Below, in pieces: positions 1-10,755 of a stretch of 64,000 bases of DNA; position 1 is the stretch's first letter, and each line of letters starts with the position of its first letter. The notes under the pieces are model-generated. The model saw nothing but the letters and a program-made list of their open reading frames with translations. It did no database searches and was not told where the DNA came from. Origin of the DNA: Riptortus pedestris (lineage: Eukaryota > Arthropoda > Insecta > Hemiptera > Alydidae); assembly GCA_019009955.1 (NCBI GenBank), contig CM032230.1:109155001-109219000 (forward strand), read 5' to 3'. A program made the translations under genes and the position numbers.

Positions 1-425
1 TATTTGCATGTATCTCGTATAATAAAGGTCTCTTTAATACAATATTTGGTATTTAAACTTCGGATAATGTGATTTATTATGTAGCAGAGTATTGTTTACG
101 TAACATGAGTAGAAGTGGCGGTTTGCTGATGACTGAAAACTGAAAAATGCAAATATCTCGCTTAATATTCAAGATAGTGAATACATGTATTACCAATATA
201 TATAGTAAATTTAATTTGCAATAACTTTGGTTCTATACACGTTTTCGATCCCACCAATGGTAACGGAGATATATCGAATTTTCAAAAATTCTCCCCTCTA
301 AACACCCCCTCCCCCTAGCCCGATTTCAGCCGTTGACGAACTTCATCTTTCTTTTTACACAAAACGACTAAATATCGAGTTTGGTAACGATTAAACAATA
401 ATTACGACCGCTAGAGCGGTAACAG

Positions 426-473
<48 letters not shown>
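1..473 (+). mobile_element. HINE-like element, 5' part cut by window edge
   Basis: Body of the dominant repeat family, in the long-5' variant (tatttgcatgtatctcg, then the aatatttggtatttaa block). It runs through atgcaaatatctcg, taacggagatat and the C-rich block before 'ccgatttcagccg', to the hairpin accgctagagcggt and aacagacaaa. It ends in a TA microsatellite (431-472). The segment that normally follows the microsatellite and the terminal hairpin are missing, so the copy is truncated on the right and cut by the window on the left. The assignment is by comparison with the complete copies at 17967-18641 and 48440-49097. No coding capacity is visible. Confidence 0.85.
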
Positions 474-478
<5 letters not shown>

Positions 479-1589
479 AAAGGTTTAATTGTCTAGATGT
501 TGATAAGCCTATATGAGTAGTTGGACTACAAATCGGAATCGAAAATTGGCAAAATAAAAACAAGTAGATAATATTAAAGAAATCATATGCAAAGATTCCA
601 GTGTATTTTATGGGAGAAACAGAACAGTTGTTTAAACATAAAGTGAATTACAGCACACCAAAGGTATTATTTCCTTGATGGTAATACTGCTCTTTTATCT
701 AGAATACTATTTCTTATTATATAAATTGCTTAAAACAGATCAGACCTAGATGACGTAATAAAATAGCTCTTAATAATATAAAATTTCCAAAGAGGTAGAT
801 GAGCTGTATCGTGGTTAGACGGTGAATGTATTCCTTCAGGAATGATGACGGCATGCCCCCCTTCATCCTTCTTTTCCTCCTTCATTTAATAAATGCGATA
901 TATACCACAATTCCAGTAGACGGTTATATATAAACGGAAGAGGGGAAATACTTGGGGTGATAAGAGATACTGAATGAGAGAGAGAGAGAGGGGTGAGTGA
1001 GACAGGTGACACGGCGGAGTTCTGTCATAACTCCAATTTACCCGGCCACAACCTGTCCTCTCCCTTCACCTATCAACCTAATATAACACAACAATATTGA
1101 TATAACGTTTCTCCCAACTCGCAACAACTATTTACTAAAATTACTATTGATATGAGCCTTCAGAGAACATTTTAAACCAATTGTCAGTTAAAAACTGATA
1201 GTAACAGGCAGTAAAAGTTCTCTTCCCCTTGAGTACATTCTCATTGATCATAGTGGCAGTGGGACGAGCATTTACAAGTTTTTATTCAACCTGCAATATA
1301 ATTCATTTCCACCTGCCATAAAGCTAGCTCAGAAGAAAGCGGTAGTTTTCAAACTCATTCAGAGCACTGATTAAAACGTGCATAACTTGATTAATTTAAG
1401 TTTCTTCTTCAGTCCACATAATATACAAAAATAAATTTGTCTTATGATGAGAAAAGTCCGTAACTTGAGCTGACTAAACTAAGGTAATTGCCCGTGAGCT
1501 GGCATGACACAAAACTGATCTCATTTTAATATATATTCTCCATTTTCAGATAAAAACCCGATGAATAGAAATGGGTTATCAATAAAATC
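474..1589. other. unique AT-rich stretch with a pyrimidine/GA-rich patch
   Basis: No gene or repeat recognised. Around 850-1075 the composition changes. There is a pyrimidine-rich run, a TATA-like 'ttatatataaacgg' near 922, a GA repeat (978-992) and GC-richer sequence (gtgacacggcggag). This could be a promoter or transcribed patch, but no open frame or clear splice pair supports a gene. Confidence 0.3.
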
Positions 1590-2168
1590 TTAGTTGATGA
1601 CTTCAACACACAAAGTATTTGGACGTAACCCAACTAGTAAAGATCTGATGAAAACAATATTGGGTATTTAAGCTCGGAATAAGACATTTCATCATATACT
1701 CGCTTACTGTTAAAGTGTGATGACTAAAAGTCGGCGTGTACTCGGAGCAGAAAACTAAAAAAATGAAAAAATGTCGGTCAATATTCACTTTAGAGAAGAA
1801 TTGAGTAGAACGTCATTTACGGAACATTGCATTAGGAATGAGATTTGTTATGTACCATTTTACATGATGATGATATGAACGGAGATATTTCGAATTCTCA
1901 ATTTCCTCTCCCTCTGAATCCTACCTCCTCCCATCAGTCCGATTTCAGCCGATGTTCATTTTTACATGAATCGCTTATATATATTGAGTTTGATGACGAT
2001 CAAACATGCACTGCAACCTCAGGAGCAGTATATATATAATTTAGAACGGATCTCTTTTTCGACATCTCGTAGGTAAGATCGAAGGACATTTTAGGAAATA
2101 TTCTGAAAGTAGCCGAATGAGTACTTCTTCACTAGCTGATTGTCATTAAGGGAAATCTGCTAAAAGGT
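1590..2168 (+). mobile_element. HINE-like element, strongly diverged copy
   Basis: Old copy of the HINE family in the long-5' variant. Landmarks in order are tgaaaacaatattgggtatttaa, acggagatatttcgaa, a C-rich block and 'gtccgatttcagccg'. Next come 'gagtttgatgacgatcaaac', a shrunken TA tract (about 2030), 'gaacggatct' and 'gatcgaaggacatttt'. The 3' end is 'attaagggaaatctgctaaaa'. The long interruption-free order shows a single insertion. Many substitutions indicate an early insertion. Confidence 0.75.
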
Positions 2169-3777
2169 GATCTTGAATCCCCTAGGCTAAATCTCTATGT
2201 TTGTAGAACATATATATAGAACATTTATGTATAATATTTCTATTTATAACTGTATGAATTTTTATTTGTCCTATGAACGTATGAATAAAATAAATAAGTG
2301 ATGACAAAATAGTGATGTATATTTTAGTAATTTTTTTTTTTAATTCTTAACATTTTATTAATTTTACTATGCAATTGTAATTATGATTTCAAAACAGGTG
2401 CTCTATTAATTGATGTAATCATATAAGATTCTATTCGTAATATTACTGAAAACTATGACATTAACTCCTCTATGAATTTTGCAAAGAAAATAGTCTTTAC
2501 AAAAATGTCCTAATATTCGAACCTACTTTGATTAATAAAGGCAGTTGTCTATTGAATTCAGCGTATTCTCTGCCTATCGTCTATTAGCTAGTAGAATCAG
2601 TGGGGATGTAAGATACTTTTAATATAATGTGTCATCAGTACAAAGTCAATATCTGACGTCCTTGAAGGGATATATGCTAAAGAACGTTTGAACATATGCT
2701 GTGCAGAAAAATAAAATAGAATTAGAGCAGAGAAGTGATAAGGAACATTGATAGCATGAATATAAAAACCACCTAGACAAAGATAAAATAAATTCTAATA
2801 AGTTAAGACAAATAAATTAAGAAATATATTAAATTCTCTACAAGATCATGGACTAATATAGGGCATAAATAAATTATTAAATCATAAAAAAGGATCTTTT
2901 ATTCATAGGAGGTTTAATTATAAGAAATTCCGGGAAGAATAAAAGGATTACATTTTTAATTAAGCACGGCTGAAGATAGAGCAAGAATTTATGTTACATA
3001 ATTCTGAACCAATTTAAGTTTTATTAATTAGAGACTTACTGACTCCTCGCTTAGGTATTTTCCTCATGGAATAATGCTCGCGTAATAATCTATAAAGAGG
3101 GATTCAGCTTTATTGCTTTATTTACTAATAGCTTTCATAACTATGAATCGAGGGAGATAAATTATGCATTAATTTCCAAAGAAGACGAGAAATATGCATT
3201 ATATTCCAAAGAAGAAGGAAAATAGAGATGGAACCCGTAATTAATAACTAAATTGCATTTGTTAAAGTTTATTGAATTTAGATATTGTAGTTTCCCCGAC
3301 ATAAGAAAATATAAAAACAAAAAAAAGAAGAATGAAGAAGAAATATATCGTAAATGTACAAGAAATTTGTCAACTAGAAGCTTTGGGTGCCTAAAGAAAG
3401 AAAAAGTCTTAATGCAACAATAACGTAAAATAAGCTGATTTGCCTGGTGAAATTTTTAGGAAAATGATTCTCAAACATGTCAACTGAATTTTTATTAATT
3501 AATAATTGCTAATAGTAAATATTTTAAATGATTTTTAAATGTACAACATTCGGAATTTAGGTTTACATAAATATAAAACTTCTATAAAAAAAAAACAAAA
3601 AAAAGTGCTTCTAATATCTACCATATTCCTCACGTTTGGGATTGATTAACTCACTTTTTATCCTCTGTTTCTTCTTTGATAAGAATCAATTGTATGGGTA
3701 CATGATTTAAAATTAAAGCCAGGTTTCGAGATATAATGTGACATTTCTTCTTCTTTTGGGCCAAACATTTTTATATA
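2169..3777. other. unique AT-rich DNA, no gene recognised
   Basis: Very AT-rich, with several poly-A/T runs. Apart from a possible minus-strand terminal exon at 2597-2698 (listed separately) nothing coding, repeated or RNA-like stands out. Confidence 0.4.
2597..2698 (-). CDS. possible terminal exon on the minus strand
   Basis: On the minus strand a good 3' splice signal (pyrimidine-rich attctattttatttttctgcacag) is followed by an open frame. The phase-0 frame starts HMFKRSLAYIPSRTSDID and reaches a TGA at 2597-2599. Another phase is open for 18 codons (AYVQTFFSIYPFKDVRY, then stop). No downstream donor is visible, so it could only be a last exon. Short open frames are common in AT-rich DNA and the product is not recognised; the acceptor quality is the main evidence. 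Confidence 0.2.
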   Translation of the reverse strand, partial: HMFKRSLAYIPSRTSDIDFVLMTHYIKSILHPH

Positions 3778-4064
3778 TCTTGATAGTTTCAAGGCAAGGG
3801 TCAAAAATAAAAAAAACATTTTTTCCTGGCAAACTTTATTCATACTGCCCTACATGTTTCACGGCTTAAATGCCACCTCTTCAGGGGTCATATCCTTTCA
3901 AAAAATAGTAACATCAATTTTACAAAATCCTATGATAATTCTAATTACTAGATACTGTGTTAATAAGTGCCTACTTACATGACATAATTATATAAGGCAG
4001 TATGAATAAAAATGCGCGGAAAAAAATGTTTTTATTGATGACCCTTGCTATGAAACTATGAAAA
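3778..4064. mobile_element. foldback/MITE-like element with ~65-bp inverted arms
   Basis: The left arm (tgatagtttcaaggcaaggg...) and the reverse complement of the right arm (catagtttcatagcaagggtc...) match over about 65 bases, including aaaaacatttttt and ttattcatactgcc. The centre is short and has no ORF. The left arm, read on the minus strand, carries CTGAAGA...GAAACATGT (3850-3889). The arm design and this motif recur at 6913-7168, so both probably belong to one superfamily. No clear target duplication could be fixed by eye. Confidence 0.65.
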
Positions 4065-4075
4065 ATTATTAAACT

Positions 4076-4273
4076 ATTTATTAACGTCCACTTTTTGGAA
4101 CTAAGGCTAATTGGGACTGGTTCTCTATCCTTTTCTAGTCAGGGTGGGACTAAGGATTTTACTTAGGTCACTAAATAAATTCCTATTGCCCAGGCGGGAA
4201 TCGAACTCGCCACTCTAGGTTTACCATGTGAGATTAAGGTCAACGCTTTAACTCACATGGCTAACCTGAGACC
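4076..4273 (-). mobile_element. SINE family 1 (tRNA-Leu-like head)
   Basis: Near full-length minus-strand copy. Read on the minus strand it begins with a tRNA-related head (tcaggttagccatgtgag..., A-box region). It continues through a B-box match (gttcgattcccgcc), then a body with 'aaataaattcctattgccc' and 'gggtgg' blocks. The tail ends at 'gtggacgttaataaat'. The head resembles a class II tRNA with a long variable arm; the copy at 28625 is closest to tRNA-Leu. Transcription would be by RNA polymerase III. No RT is encoded, so mobilisation depends on a LINE. Confidence 0.85.
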
Positions 4274-5349
4274 CATGAAACTATGAATAATGTGAAATTT
4301 GAAGAAGCCGGAGTGGTTAGTGATGATTGAAAACTAATAAATATTCATCAATAAAACACTGTAAATGAGGTACATCAATAACTAATTAATATGTCGTAGA
4401 GTTGGATCGAAATGTACTTAGAAAGAGAGGGTATAATATAAATTAATACGGTAAAAACAATATAAAATAAAATCCCAAATTGTTGAAAAGGCGATCCTCA
4501 TGACTAATAACGTATTTTTTTGAAAAAAAAAAAAAAAAAAAAAAGAAAAGATTATTTAAAACAGATGAGAAGTATAGAAAAATAAAGAGATGAAACATTT
4601 TTCAATGCTGGTAAATACATTGGGCCATATATAAATCTTTTTTTTCCCCCTTTTTTTCTGTCTTAGTAGTAGTAAACTAGTATTTTTCGCTAAATACGAG
4701 GAACCACAGATCAAATCTAAAACATAGGTTTTCAGCTTAAATGGAGCAGAGTCACGGCCTCGAATCAAGATAACACGCAAACCTGAATACAAATATATTA
4801 TTCCTGAAATATTGCCCCTAAATAACTTCCTTATGTCACGTAAATGAATCACATGAAAGCCCCCAAGAAACAACCACACGAATAACAGCTGCAGCTAACA
4901 ACTAACACTCGTGCGCTTAGAGAATATATTTTAATTTTATACCTGGGCTATTGTAAGAATATAAGAAATACTTTACAAAAAGAGCTTAATACTGGAAGGC
5001 TGGCCGTAATACCATATCTAGGAAACATACAATTTTTTCTTTTTTTTAAGCGAATTTCAGTACGAAAATTTGTTTTTGAAGTTGTTGACATATTTGTACA
5101 AAACTTCTTAAAATGAAACTCAAAAACACGACCCCTTGAAATCTGAGTTTGTACACACTCTTATAAACTCAAAATTACTTTTTTGTTGTATAAGTAATTG
5201 TTATAGACCTACGTGTGACCTCAGTATTCATAGAGATGAGTAGAAGACTCAATCAATATTATCAAGCCGTTATTATTTCAGCGCTCTAGCACTTATATAT
5301 TGTTAGCCGTGAAATTAATCCACAAATTTTGCCATACTGATTGCGTGGG
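4274..5349. other. unique AT-rich DNA with one weak open frame
   Basis: No gene recognised. On the plus strand, after the pyrimidine tract and AG at about 4730, a frame starting LNGAESRPRIKITRKPEYK stays open to a TGA near 4850. Its base composition is less AT-rich than its surroundings. It might be an exon, but no convincing donor or family match was found. A poly-A tract lies at about 4525-4545. Confidence 0.3.
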
Positions 5350-5905
5350 CAAGCGCCAGCCCGCGGAAAGGTTTGGTACGGCCCGCGAGAAATTTTCAAA
5401 AACCCAATTAAACAAAAATATTACACTATTTACTCCAAATGAGGAAGATGAGGAGGGATTTGTGCGTTTGGCAGTACTTATAAATGCGAACAATTATTTT
5501 CAATGTTAAAAGCTAATAAATCAAAACATCATGTAAGGCTGACGATAATTTGGAAAATTCTTTACGTCTTTGTCTCAGTGGAATTAATCCAAGCATCGCT
5601 GGATTAGTATCCAAAATTCAAGCTCAAGTGACTCATTGATTTCTGTGTCGTTTTTAACTTTCGGTGTTTGTAATAATTCCAAATTTTACGATTTAATTAT
5701 AATTTTGTACCTATTTTTTTCATTTCATTTTGTCATTTTAATAAATTGTATTAATTATATTGTCGTGTAATTTCATGTCTGATATCTATCGTTAAAAATT
5801 ATGGAACAGTACTTTAAAATGCACTACTTACAAAAGCCGCCCACGAACGTATTTTCATACTAAAGTTTGGCCCACAACATGTCAAAGGTTGTCCATAGCT
5901 GTTCT
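5350..5905. mobile_element. degraded hAT-like non-autonomous element
   Basis: The left part (gtgggcaagcgccagcccgc, then acggcccgcgagaaattttc) and the right part (aagtttggcccacaacatg, then tcaaaggttgtcca) resemble the familiar ends of hAT-type elements. In those, 'aaaggttgcccac' terminates one side and 'ggcccgc' blocks lie subterminally. The interior is AT-rich and holds no transposase. Exact ends and target duplication are not clear. The identification rests on remembered family ends, so it is tentative. Confidence 0.4.
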
Positions 5906-6164
5906 AGATAATGAATAAACAATATTCATTCAGTAAGGTTTTCAAAAGACTTTAGTAGCCATTAATAAAAATTTACATTCATAAAAAAAATGTAAAGTTA
6001 TTTTATCCCTGCTTTCATGTTTCAATTATTATTGTCCATGGCATTTTTTACTATTTTCATTTTAAAAACAAATACTTTAATTTTGTATATATCTTTAACA
6101 TCGCCCTTTTATATTTTAAAATAAGAGGGACATTTTATCCTATGATAATCCCCCCCTCCTTACC

Positions 6165-6480
6165 CGTTTGGCATTATAGACCTTTAGTGAGTGATCAACT
6201 CTACATACAGCCCCCGTTAACCAAGGAGGACCGGGAATGAGTTGTCTCCAGAAGATTGACGAGCTCCATTGTACCTGGGAAGTCTGTGATCAGGTCAACC
6301 TGCCTGTGAACGGGATCTAAGAGAGTCATAATCGTCATCCCAATTGGCTGTCAGATGTACTCAATAGACTCCCACTGATTTCGAACTCGTGAACTAACTA
6401 ATGTTCTCTCTTGGCGGGAATCAAACCTGCACCTTTTTGACCTTCATCTTACTAAGGGTAGTAGAAGATGTTTGCTATTT
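6165..6480 (-). mobile_element. SINE family 2 (tRNA-derived)
   Basis: Minus-strand copy of a second SINE family, also present at 42190-42600 (minus), 52855-53172 (plus) and as a fragment at 17336-17410. Shared blocks are 'gttaaccaaggaggaccgggaatgagttgtct', 'acgggatctaagag', 'cataatcgtcatcc', 'gactcccactgat' and the B-box side 'gcgggaatcaaacctgcacc'. The plus-strand copy shows a tRNA-like head (gtggccgtggtggttaagg) and B box (ggttcgatccc). No coding capacity. Confidence 0.75.
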
Positions 6481-6912
6481 GTTTCTGAAGGTTTTAGGGC
6501 GAAAAACTACTATGCTACCATCGACTGGTAATATCTATAACTCTTGTTTTCGACAAGTGCCAGCATTTTCTGAGAAAATTGTGTTTACGTAAATTGTAAA
6601 TATTGTTATATCCTTATTTATATCGCTATTTAAAATTTAACGATTTAAATAAAGATACAACGAATTTCATTAAACAAATTTCTAATTTTCATAAAATTAA
6701 ATAATTGATCTAACTCTTTGGGGTCATTTCCAAGGGCTACTGCTATATTATTGGAAATATTGCATTCATTTGGAATATTTGTATAAGTGTGGCATTCCCA
6801 TAATATATGGTAGATAGCTAAATGGTGTTACACTAGCCACGCCTTAACCCACGACAATGTTGAGTTATTATTATGTATAATTTAATGTAAATAAAATACG
6901 TCGTTCTTCAAA
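6481..6912. other. unique AT-rich DNA
   Basis: AT-rich sequence with no recognised repeat, RNA gene or plausible exon. Confidence 0.4.
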
Positions 6913-7168
6913 TTTGATGGCAAGAGTCACCAATTAAAAAACATTTTCTTCTGTGCATACTTTATTGAAAGTGCCCCTTCATGATACTTTTCAGTATCAT
7001 CTCCCTTCTCTGTGAGGACAGTCTCAACGTAATGTAAAAGGTAAACGAGCACTTCATGGATAGCACCTGAAGAAGTGGTAAATAAGACTCGAAACATGCA
7101 AGACAGTTTCAATAAAGTTTGCACCGAAGAAAATGTTTTTTATTGGAGGCCCTTGTCGTAAAATTTGA
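6913..7168. mobile_element. foldback/MITE-like element, second copy type
   Basis: The left arm (tttgatggcaagagtcaccaa...) and the reverse complement of the right arm (...acgacaagggcctccaat) match over ~60 bases. They share 'taaaaaacattttcttc', '(t/g)gtgca(t/a)actttattgaaa'. The core includes CTGAAGA (7067-7073) and GAAAC (7091-7095), 17 bases apart, as in the 3778 element on its minus strand. No ORF of note. Confidence 0.65.
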
Positions 7169-7395
7169 GGAATATATAAATAATATTGGGTCCAGAATAA
7201 AAGAAGAAAAATACGTCATATGTTGTTGAAAAATATTCAAATAAATTATAAGTGTCAGAAATAATGAAGAATTTGATTACTGATACACTTGGTAGGGCTG
7301 AAACAAATATAGTAATGAGAGTAAAAGAAAAACATACTGGAAGTAAAACAAATATTGAACAAAATCTATTTTTAATTGGTTTCATTCATGACACT

Positions 7396-7897
7396 TGGCA
7401 TTGTTTAAAATATTGTGCGAATTAGGAAAGCAAAAAATTGAAACAGGATCCAGAGCGGAAAGATGCTCCGATATGTGCCTTTTCACAAAATTGTCCGGCG
7501 GGCCCCCTCTGAGGGAAATGAAAGACCCTTGTGTTGTTTTAAATGAAAATATGCTCGTTAGGGGTGAAATCTGTCGGGGGGCGACAAAATAATAATTTAT
7601 TCTGGTCCAGCACAATAGGCCCGGGGAGGTGGTGGAGAGCAAGAGATAAGGGTGGCCCGATAGGACCTCTATACACACTGTGTCTCTATACACTTGGCTT
7701 TGTAGAGGGATTGTTCTTCCGTCGTGGCTATCTTACCTCTTATATCAAAAGCCGCTTTTCCCCCAAGAGATTTTTCCCGCCAGAAGCGAACGCGCTCTTA
7801 GCATCAGCTGTAATCTCCCGCACTATGTAATGGGAAGCGTGTAAGACCTAGTAAGTCCTTTATCTCACAGCTGGTTAAATATTCCGTTTAAAAAAGG
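7396..7897. other. GC-richer patch of unknown nature
   Basis: This block is clearly less AT-rich than its flanks (ggcgggccccctctgaggg, gtcggggggcgac, ggcccggggaggtggtgg, cccgccagaagcgaacgcgc). Both strands have moderate open frames (for example the minus-strand frame containing GGPPDNFVKRHISEHLS), but no start, splice or family evidence singles one out. It could be a degraded DNA transposon, an exon or a CpG-rich regulatory patch. Confidence 0.3.
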
Positions 7898-8401
7898 CCG
7901 ACACGCAGGGGCTTCGTTAACTAAGCAGGTTTCTGAAATGCGTCACGTATTTGCATTTATCTCAAAACTTAAAAGCTCAATGAAAACAATATTTAGTATT
8001 AAGGCTTCGAACAATGTGGTTTATAATATAACAGCTTATTGTTAATATGACATGAGTTATAGTGAGGGTTTAATGGAGGTCAAAACTAAAATATGCAAAT
8101 ATCTCGGTTAATAATCAAGATAATGAAAACACGTACCTAACAACATTTATATAACATTACATGTGGATTAAGATTGATTCTGTGCAAAATTTCTATTTGA
8201 CGCATAATAACGGAGATAACTCAAATTTTCGAAATTCCCACTCTAAACCCCCCTCTCACTGGTCCGATTTTGGCCGTTTACGAACATAATCTTAATTTTT
8301 ACGTAAAACGTTTAAACATCGAATTCGATATAGATCAGACAAGAATTGCGACCGCTAGAGCGCTAACAGACATACATCCCTAAGGAAAATCTGCTAAAAC
8401 A
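7898..8401 (+). mobile_element. HINE-like element, complete but without microsatellite
   Basis: Starts 'gccgacacgcaggggcttcg' and continues in the long-5' variant (tatttgcatttatctcaaaac, caatatttagtatt). It then follows the family body to 'gaccgctagagcgctaacagacat'. The TA tract and the gaacggacctc segment are deleted, so the copy jumps directly to a broken 3' end 'ccctaaggaaaatctgctaaaa'. The hairpin is damaged but the terminal TCTGCTAA is kept. Confidence 0.8.
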
Positions 8402-8479
8402 ACACTCATATATTTATAGAATATACGATGAGAAGAGACCAATTGTTCGTCATACTAGCTCGTGTGAAATCTGCTTAAT

Positions 8480-8765
8480 AGGGACTTTTTTTTATCAGGG
8501 GATATACCCAAGAAATTGTCTTCATCACTAAGCGAAATTATTTGTGAATAAATGAACGGTCTAGATGGTAGCTTTTATTCAACAATTATTATTCTCAACT
8601 TTCTTTATTTTCTGGCAGAAGATTCTGCTGTGCACATTTCATCCACTCTTGGTTAATAAACTTTAAAAAGATAATCATAAGGAAGAAGATTCCAACAGAC
8701 CTTCATTTTAATTACAATGGAAAGTAAAGTAAACTCAAACACTTTCTTGAGCAATCCCATTAGCT
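8480..8765. repeat. repeat R3, copy A
   Basis: First of three copies of an unnamed ~280-bp repeat (others 8778-9058 and 12385-12775). Shared blocks are 'cccaagaaatt', 'ttctttattttctggcag', 'attctgctg..cacat', 'ttggttaataaactttaaaa', 'gataatc' and 'ccaacagac.ttcattttaatt'. All copies share a stop at the same place in every frame, so it is not a coding module. Copies A and B form a direct tandem pair. Confidence 0.6.
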
Positions 8766-8777
8766 AATTGTTGGTTT

Positions 8778-9058
8778 TTGTAAATACATTTTTCAAAGTT
8801 GCATCTAGAGATTTATTAGAGGCGATATAATATTTTTTTTTCCAAGAAGAACCAATAAATTACCTTCGTCGCTCAATGTCTCTGTAAGAAATGAATGGTC
8901 CAGAGTGTCCTCTGTTGAAAAAGGGTATTCTTTATTTCTTATCAGTACTTTTTGTGCACTACACATTACAACCACTCTTGGTTAATAAACTTTCGAAAGA
9001 TAACCACAATGAGGAACAGCCCAACAGACCTTCATTTTAATTCCAATGACAAGTAATG
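8778..9058. repeat. repeat R3, copy B
   Basis: Direct neighbour of copy A, starting 'tgtaaatacatttttcaaagttgca' as in copy C. It ends within about 15 bases of the minus-strand donor of the exon candidate 9073-9177. The insertion therefore sits just inside the putative downstream intron. Confidence 0.6.
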
Positions 9059-9072
9059 TATGCCGGACTTAC

Positions 9073-9177
9073 CTGAAACTCGACTAATGCTATTTATATT
9101 TACTGGCACGTACCGAACTCCAGACGACTTAAAAATCGTTGTTGTTGGATTTGCCATTCTCGACAAATATGGCTTTT
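9073..9177 (-). CDS. probable internal coding exon, minus strand
   Basis: Minus-strand exon of 105 bp between a strong acceptor (gtctctctttctttgttgtgtgacag) and a near-perfect donor (TTTCAG then gtaagtccgg). Only one of the three frames is open. It is phase 1 at both ends and reads KPYLSRMANPTTTIFKSSG followed by VRYVPVNINSISRVS. An in-frame ATG lies at 9155-9157, so the exon could be internal or could carry a start codon preceded by short leader sequence. The protein is not recognised and no domain is evident. Phase 1 at the start matches the phase at the end of the exon candidate 59875-59950 on the same strand, so both could belong to one long gene, but this is inference. Confidence 0.5.
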
Positions 9178-10129
9178 CTGTCACACAACAAAGAAAGAGA
9201 GACCCTGTTGGACATTTCCCATAAAATCTCTATGGTTCTATACACAAGGGATTTGTCATTACAAATATATTTCTTCTTCTATCAAGGACCGTGGTACATA
9301 AGTGATTTTTCTGTCTGATATATCAGGTATGTAGACGTGATAAGATTGCTTGTCGTTTCATTGATTGCTTTGCGAGCTCCAGAAAAGCACAACCATTGTT
9401 TATTCAATAACTAAGATGACACCACATAAGACACCCAATGCGTTTTGAATCATAGATTCAAAGATAATTTTTCTTTTACTCGTTGGCTTAAATTTACTAA
9501 ACTGAGACTGAGTGAGCAGGTACCACCAAGTGTGAAGGGATTAGTTTTCATATCCACTTACTTCAATAAGGGTTGTATTTCTGAATAGATTGCTCAATAA
9601 TAGCAGATTAAGGTGATCCAAGACTTATCAGATAACATGAAGGAAAAAATACATTAACATCTTTATGATCAGACTATCTACATCATCTCTATGGTTGGGC
9701 GAAGTGCCTAGGGAACATCTTACTCAAAACAGAGATATTTTTGCTGTGTAAACTGAGAGATCGCAGTCACCTCTCACCGGACCTAAAGGGGAAGAGAGTA
9801 CTGGAGAAAATATTTACCATGGCCAACTATATTTATGAATCAACTGTCCAAACTCCGCCTTTGTGTTGAAGCTAATGCCTCCCAGCTGAGGGACATTGTT
9901 TTTAAAACATGCTCAGAATAAAACAACTGAACAGCAAACTAAACCGTATTTCGCCATATTTTTTGGGTAGTTTGTATAGCCCTACAAAACCACTTTTACC
10001 GGTTTGCAAAACCCTGTTGGTATAACGTAATTCATAATGGATCATAAATTCAAATGAATTTAGCATAATTTGTAATAACATTCCTTTAACTCGCAAGCCA
10101 TGATACTAGTCATTTAAAACGAGTTTTCT
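9178..10129. other. unique DNA upstream of the 9.1-kb exon on the minus strand
   Basis: Moderately AT-rich, no repeat family recognised. Would be intronic if the 9073-9177 exon is real. No second clear exon was found. Confidence 0.35.
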
Positions 10130-10755
10130 TTTTACCAGATTTCATTTTTAAAAAATCAACTATTGAGGTCGTACTCTTGACGTGATTTTCAAAAAATTTT
10201 CTCAAATGTCCATCGATCCTGCCAAGTAGATGAGGAAAATGAGGTCCGTTCAAAACTGCATACATATTATACTTGTCTGTTACCGCTCTAGCGGTCGCAA
10301 TTCTTATTTGACCGTAACCAAATTCGATATATATGAGTTTCATGTAAAACTAAACGCCGAGGTCGTTAATGGCTAAAACTGAATCAGTGGAACCAGTGGT
10401 GTGGGGTGTTAGAGAGGGGGAAATTCGAAATATCGCCGTTGTTATGCGTCGGATAGTAAAAATGTACGGCATCAATCATATTGAAAATGCAATGTTCTAT
10501 AAATGTTGTTATGTACGCTTTTTCACTATCTTGACTAATAACCGAGATATTTGTATTTTTTATTTGTCAGCACTCAGTAAACCCCTACTCCTACGGTCGT
10601 CATAATAACAATAAACTTATATAATGAACCACTTTATTTGAAGCCTAAATATCAAATATTGTTTTCATTGAGCCTTTACGTTTTGAGGTAAATGCAAATA
10701 CGTAGTGCACATGGGATATCTCCTTATGTAACGCCTCCCCTGCGTGACAGACTTA
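10130..10755 (-). mobile_element. HINE-like element, near complete
   Basis: Minus-strand copy. The 3' end lies at low coordinates, with the hairpin lost but 'aactattgaggtcgtactc' and 'gtccatcgatcctgccaagtagatg' present. A shrunken TA tract follows at about 10262, then 'cttgtctgttaccgctctagcggtcgc' and the body 'cgttaatggctaaaactg'. The 5' end is 'cccctgcgtgacagact'. It uses the long-5' variant (atttgtattttttatttgtcagcactcag, ttgaggtaaatgcaaatacg). Confidence 0.8.

Noticed and set aside
4556..4879. 107-codon minus-strand frame
   Set aside because: Crosses a poly-A/T tract; the opposite strand gives an equally good open piece; no signals.
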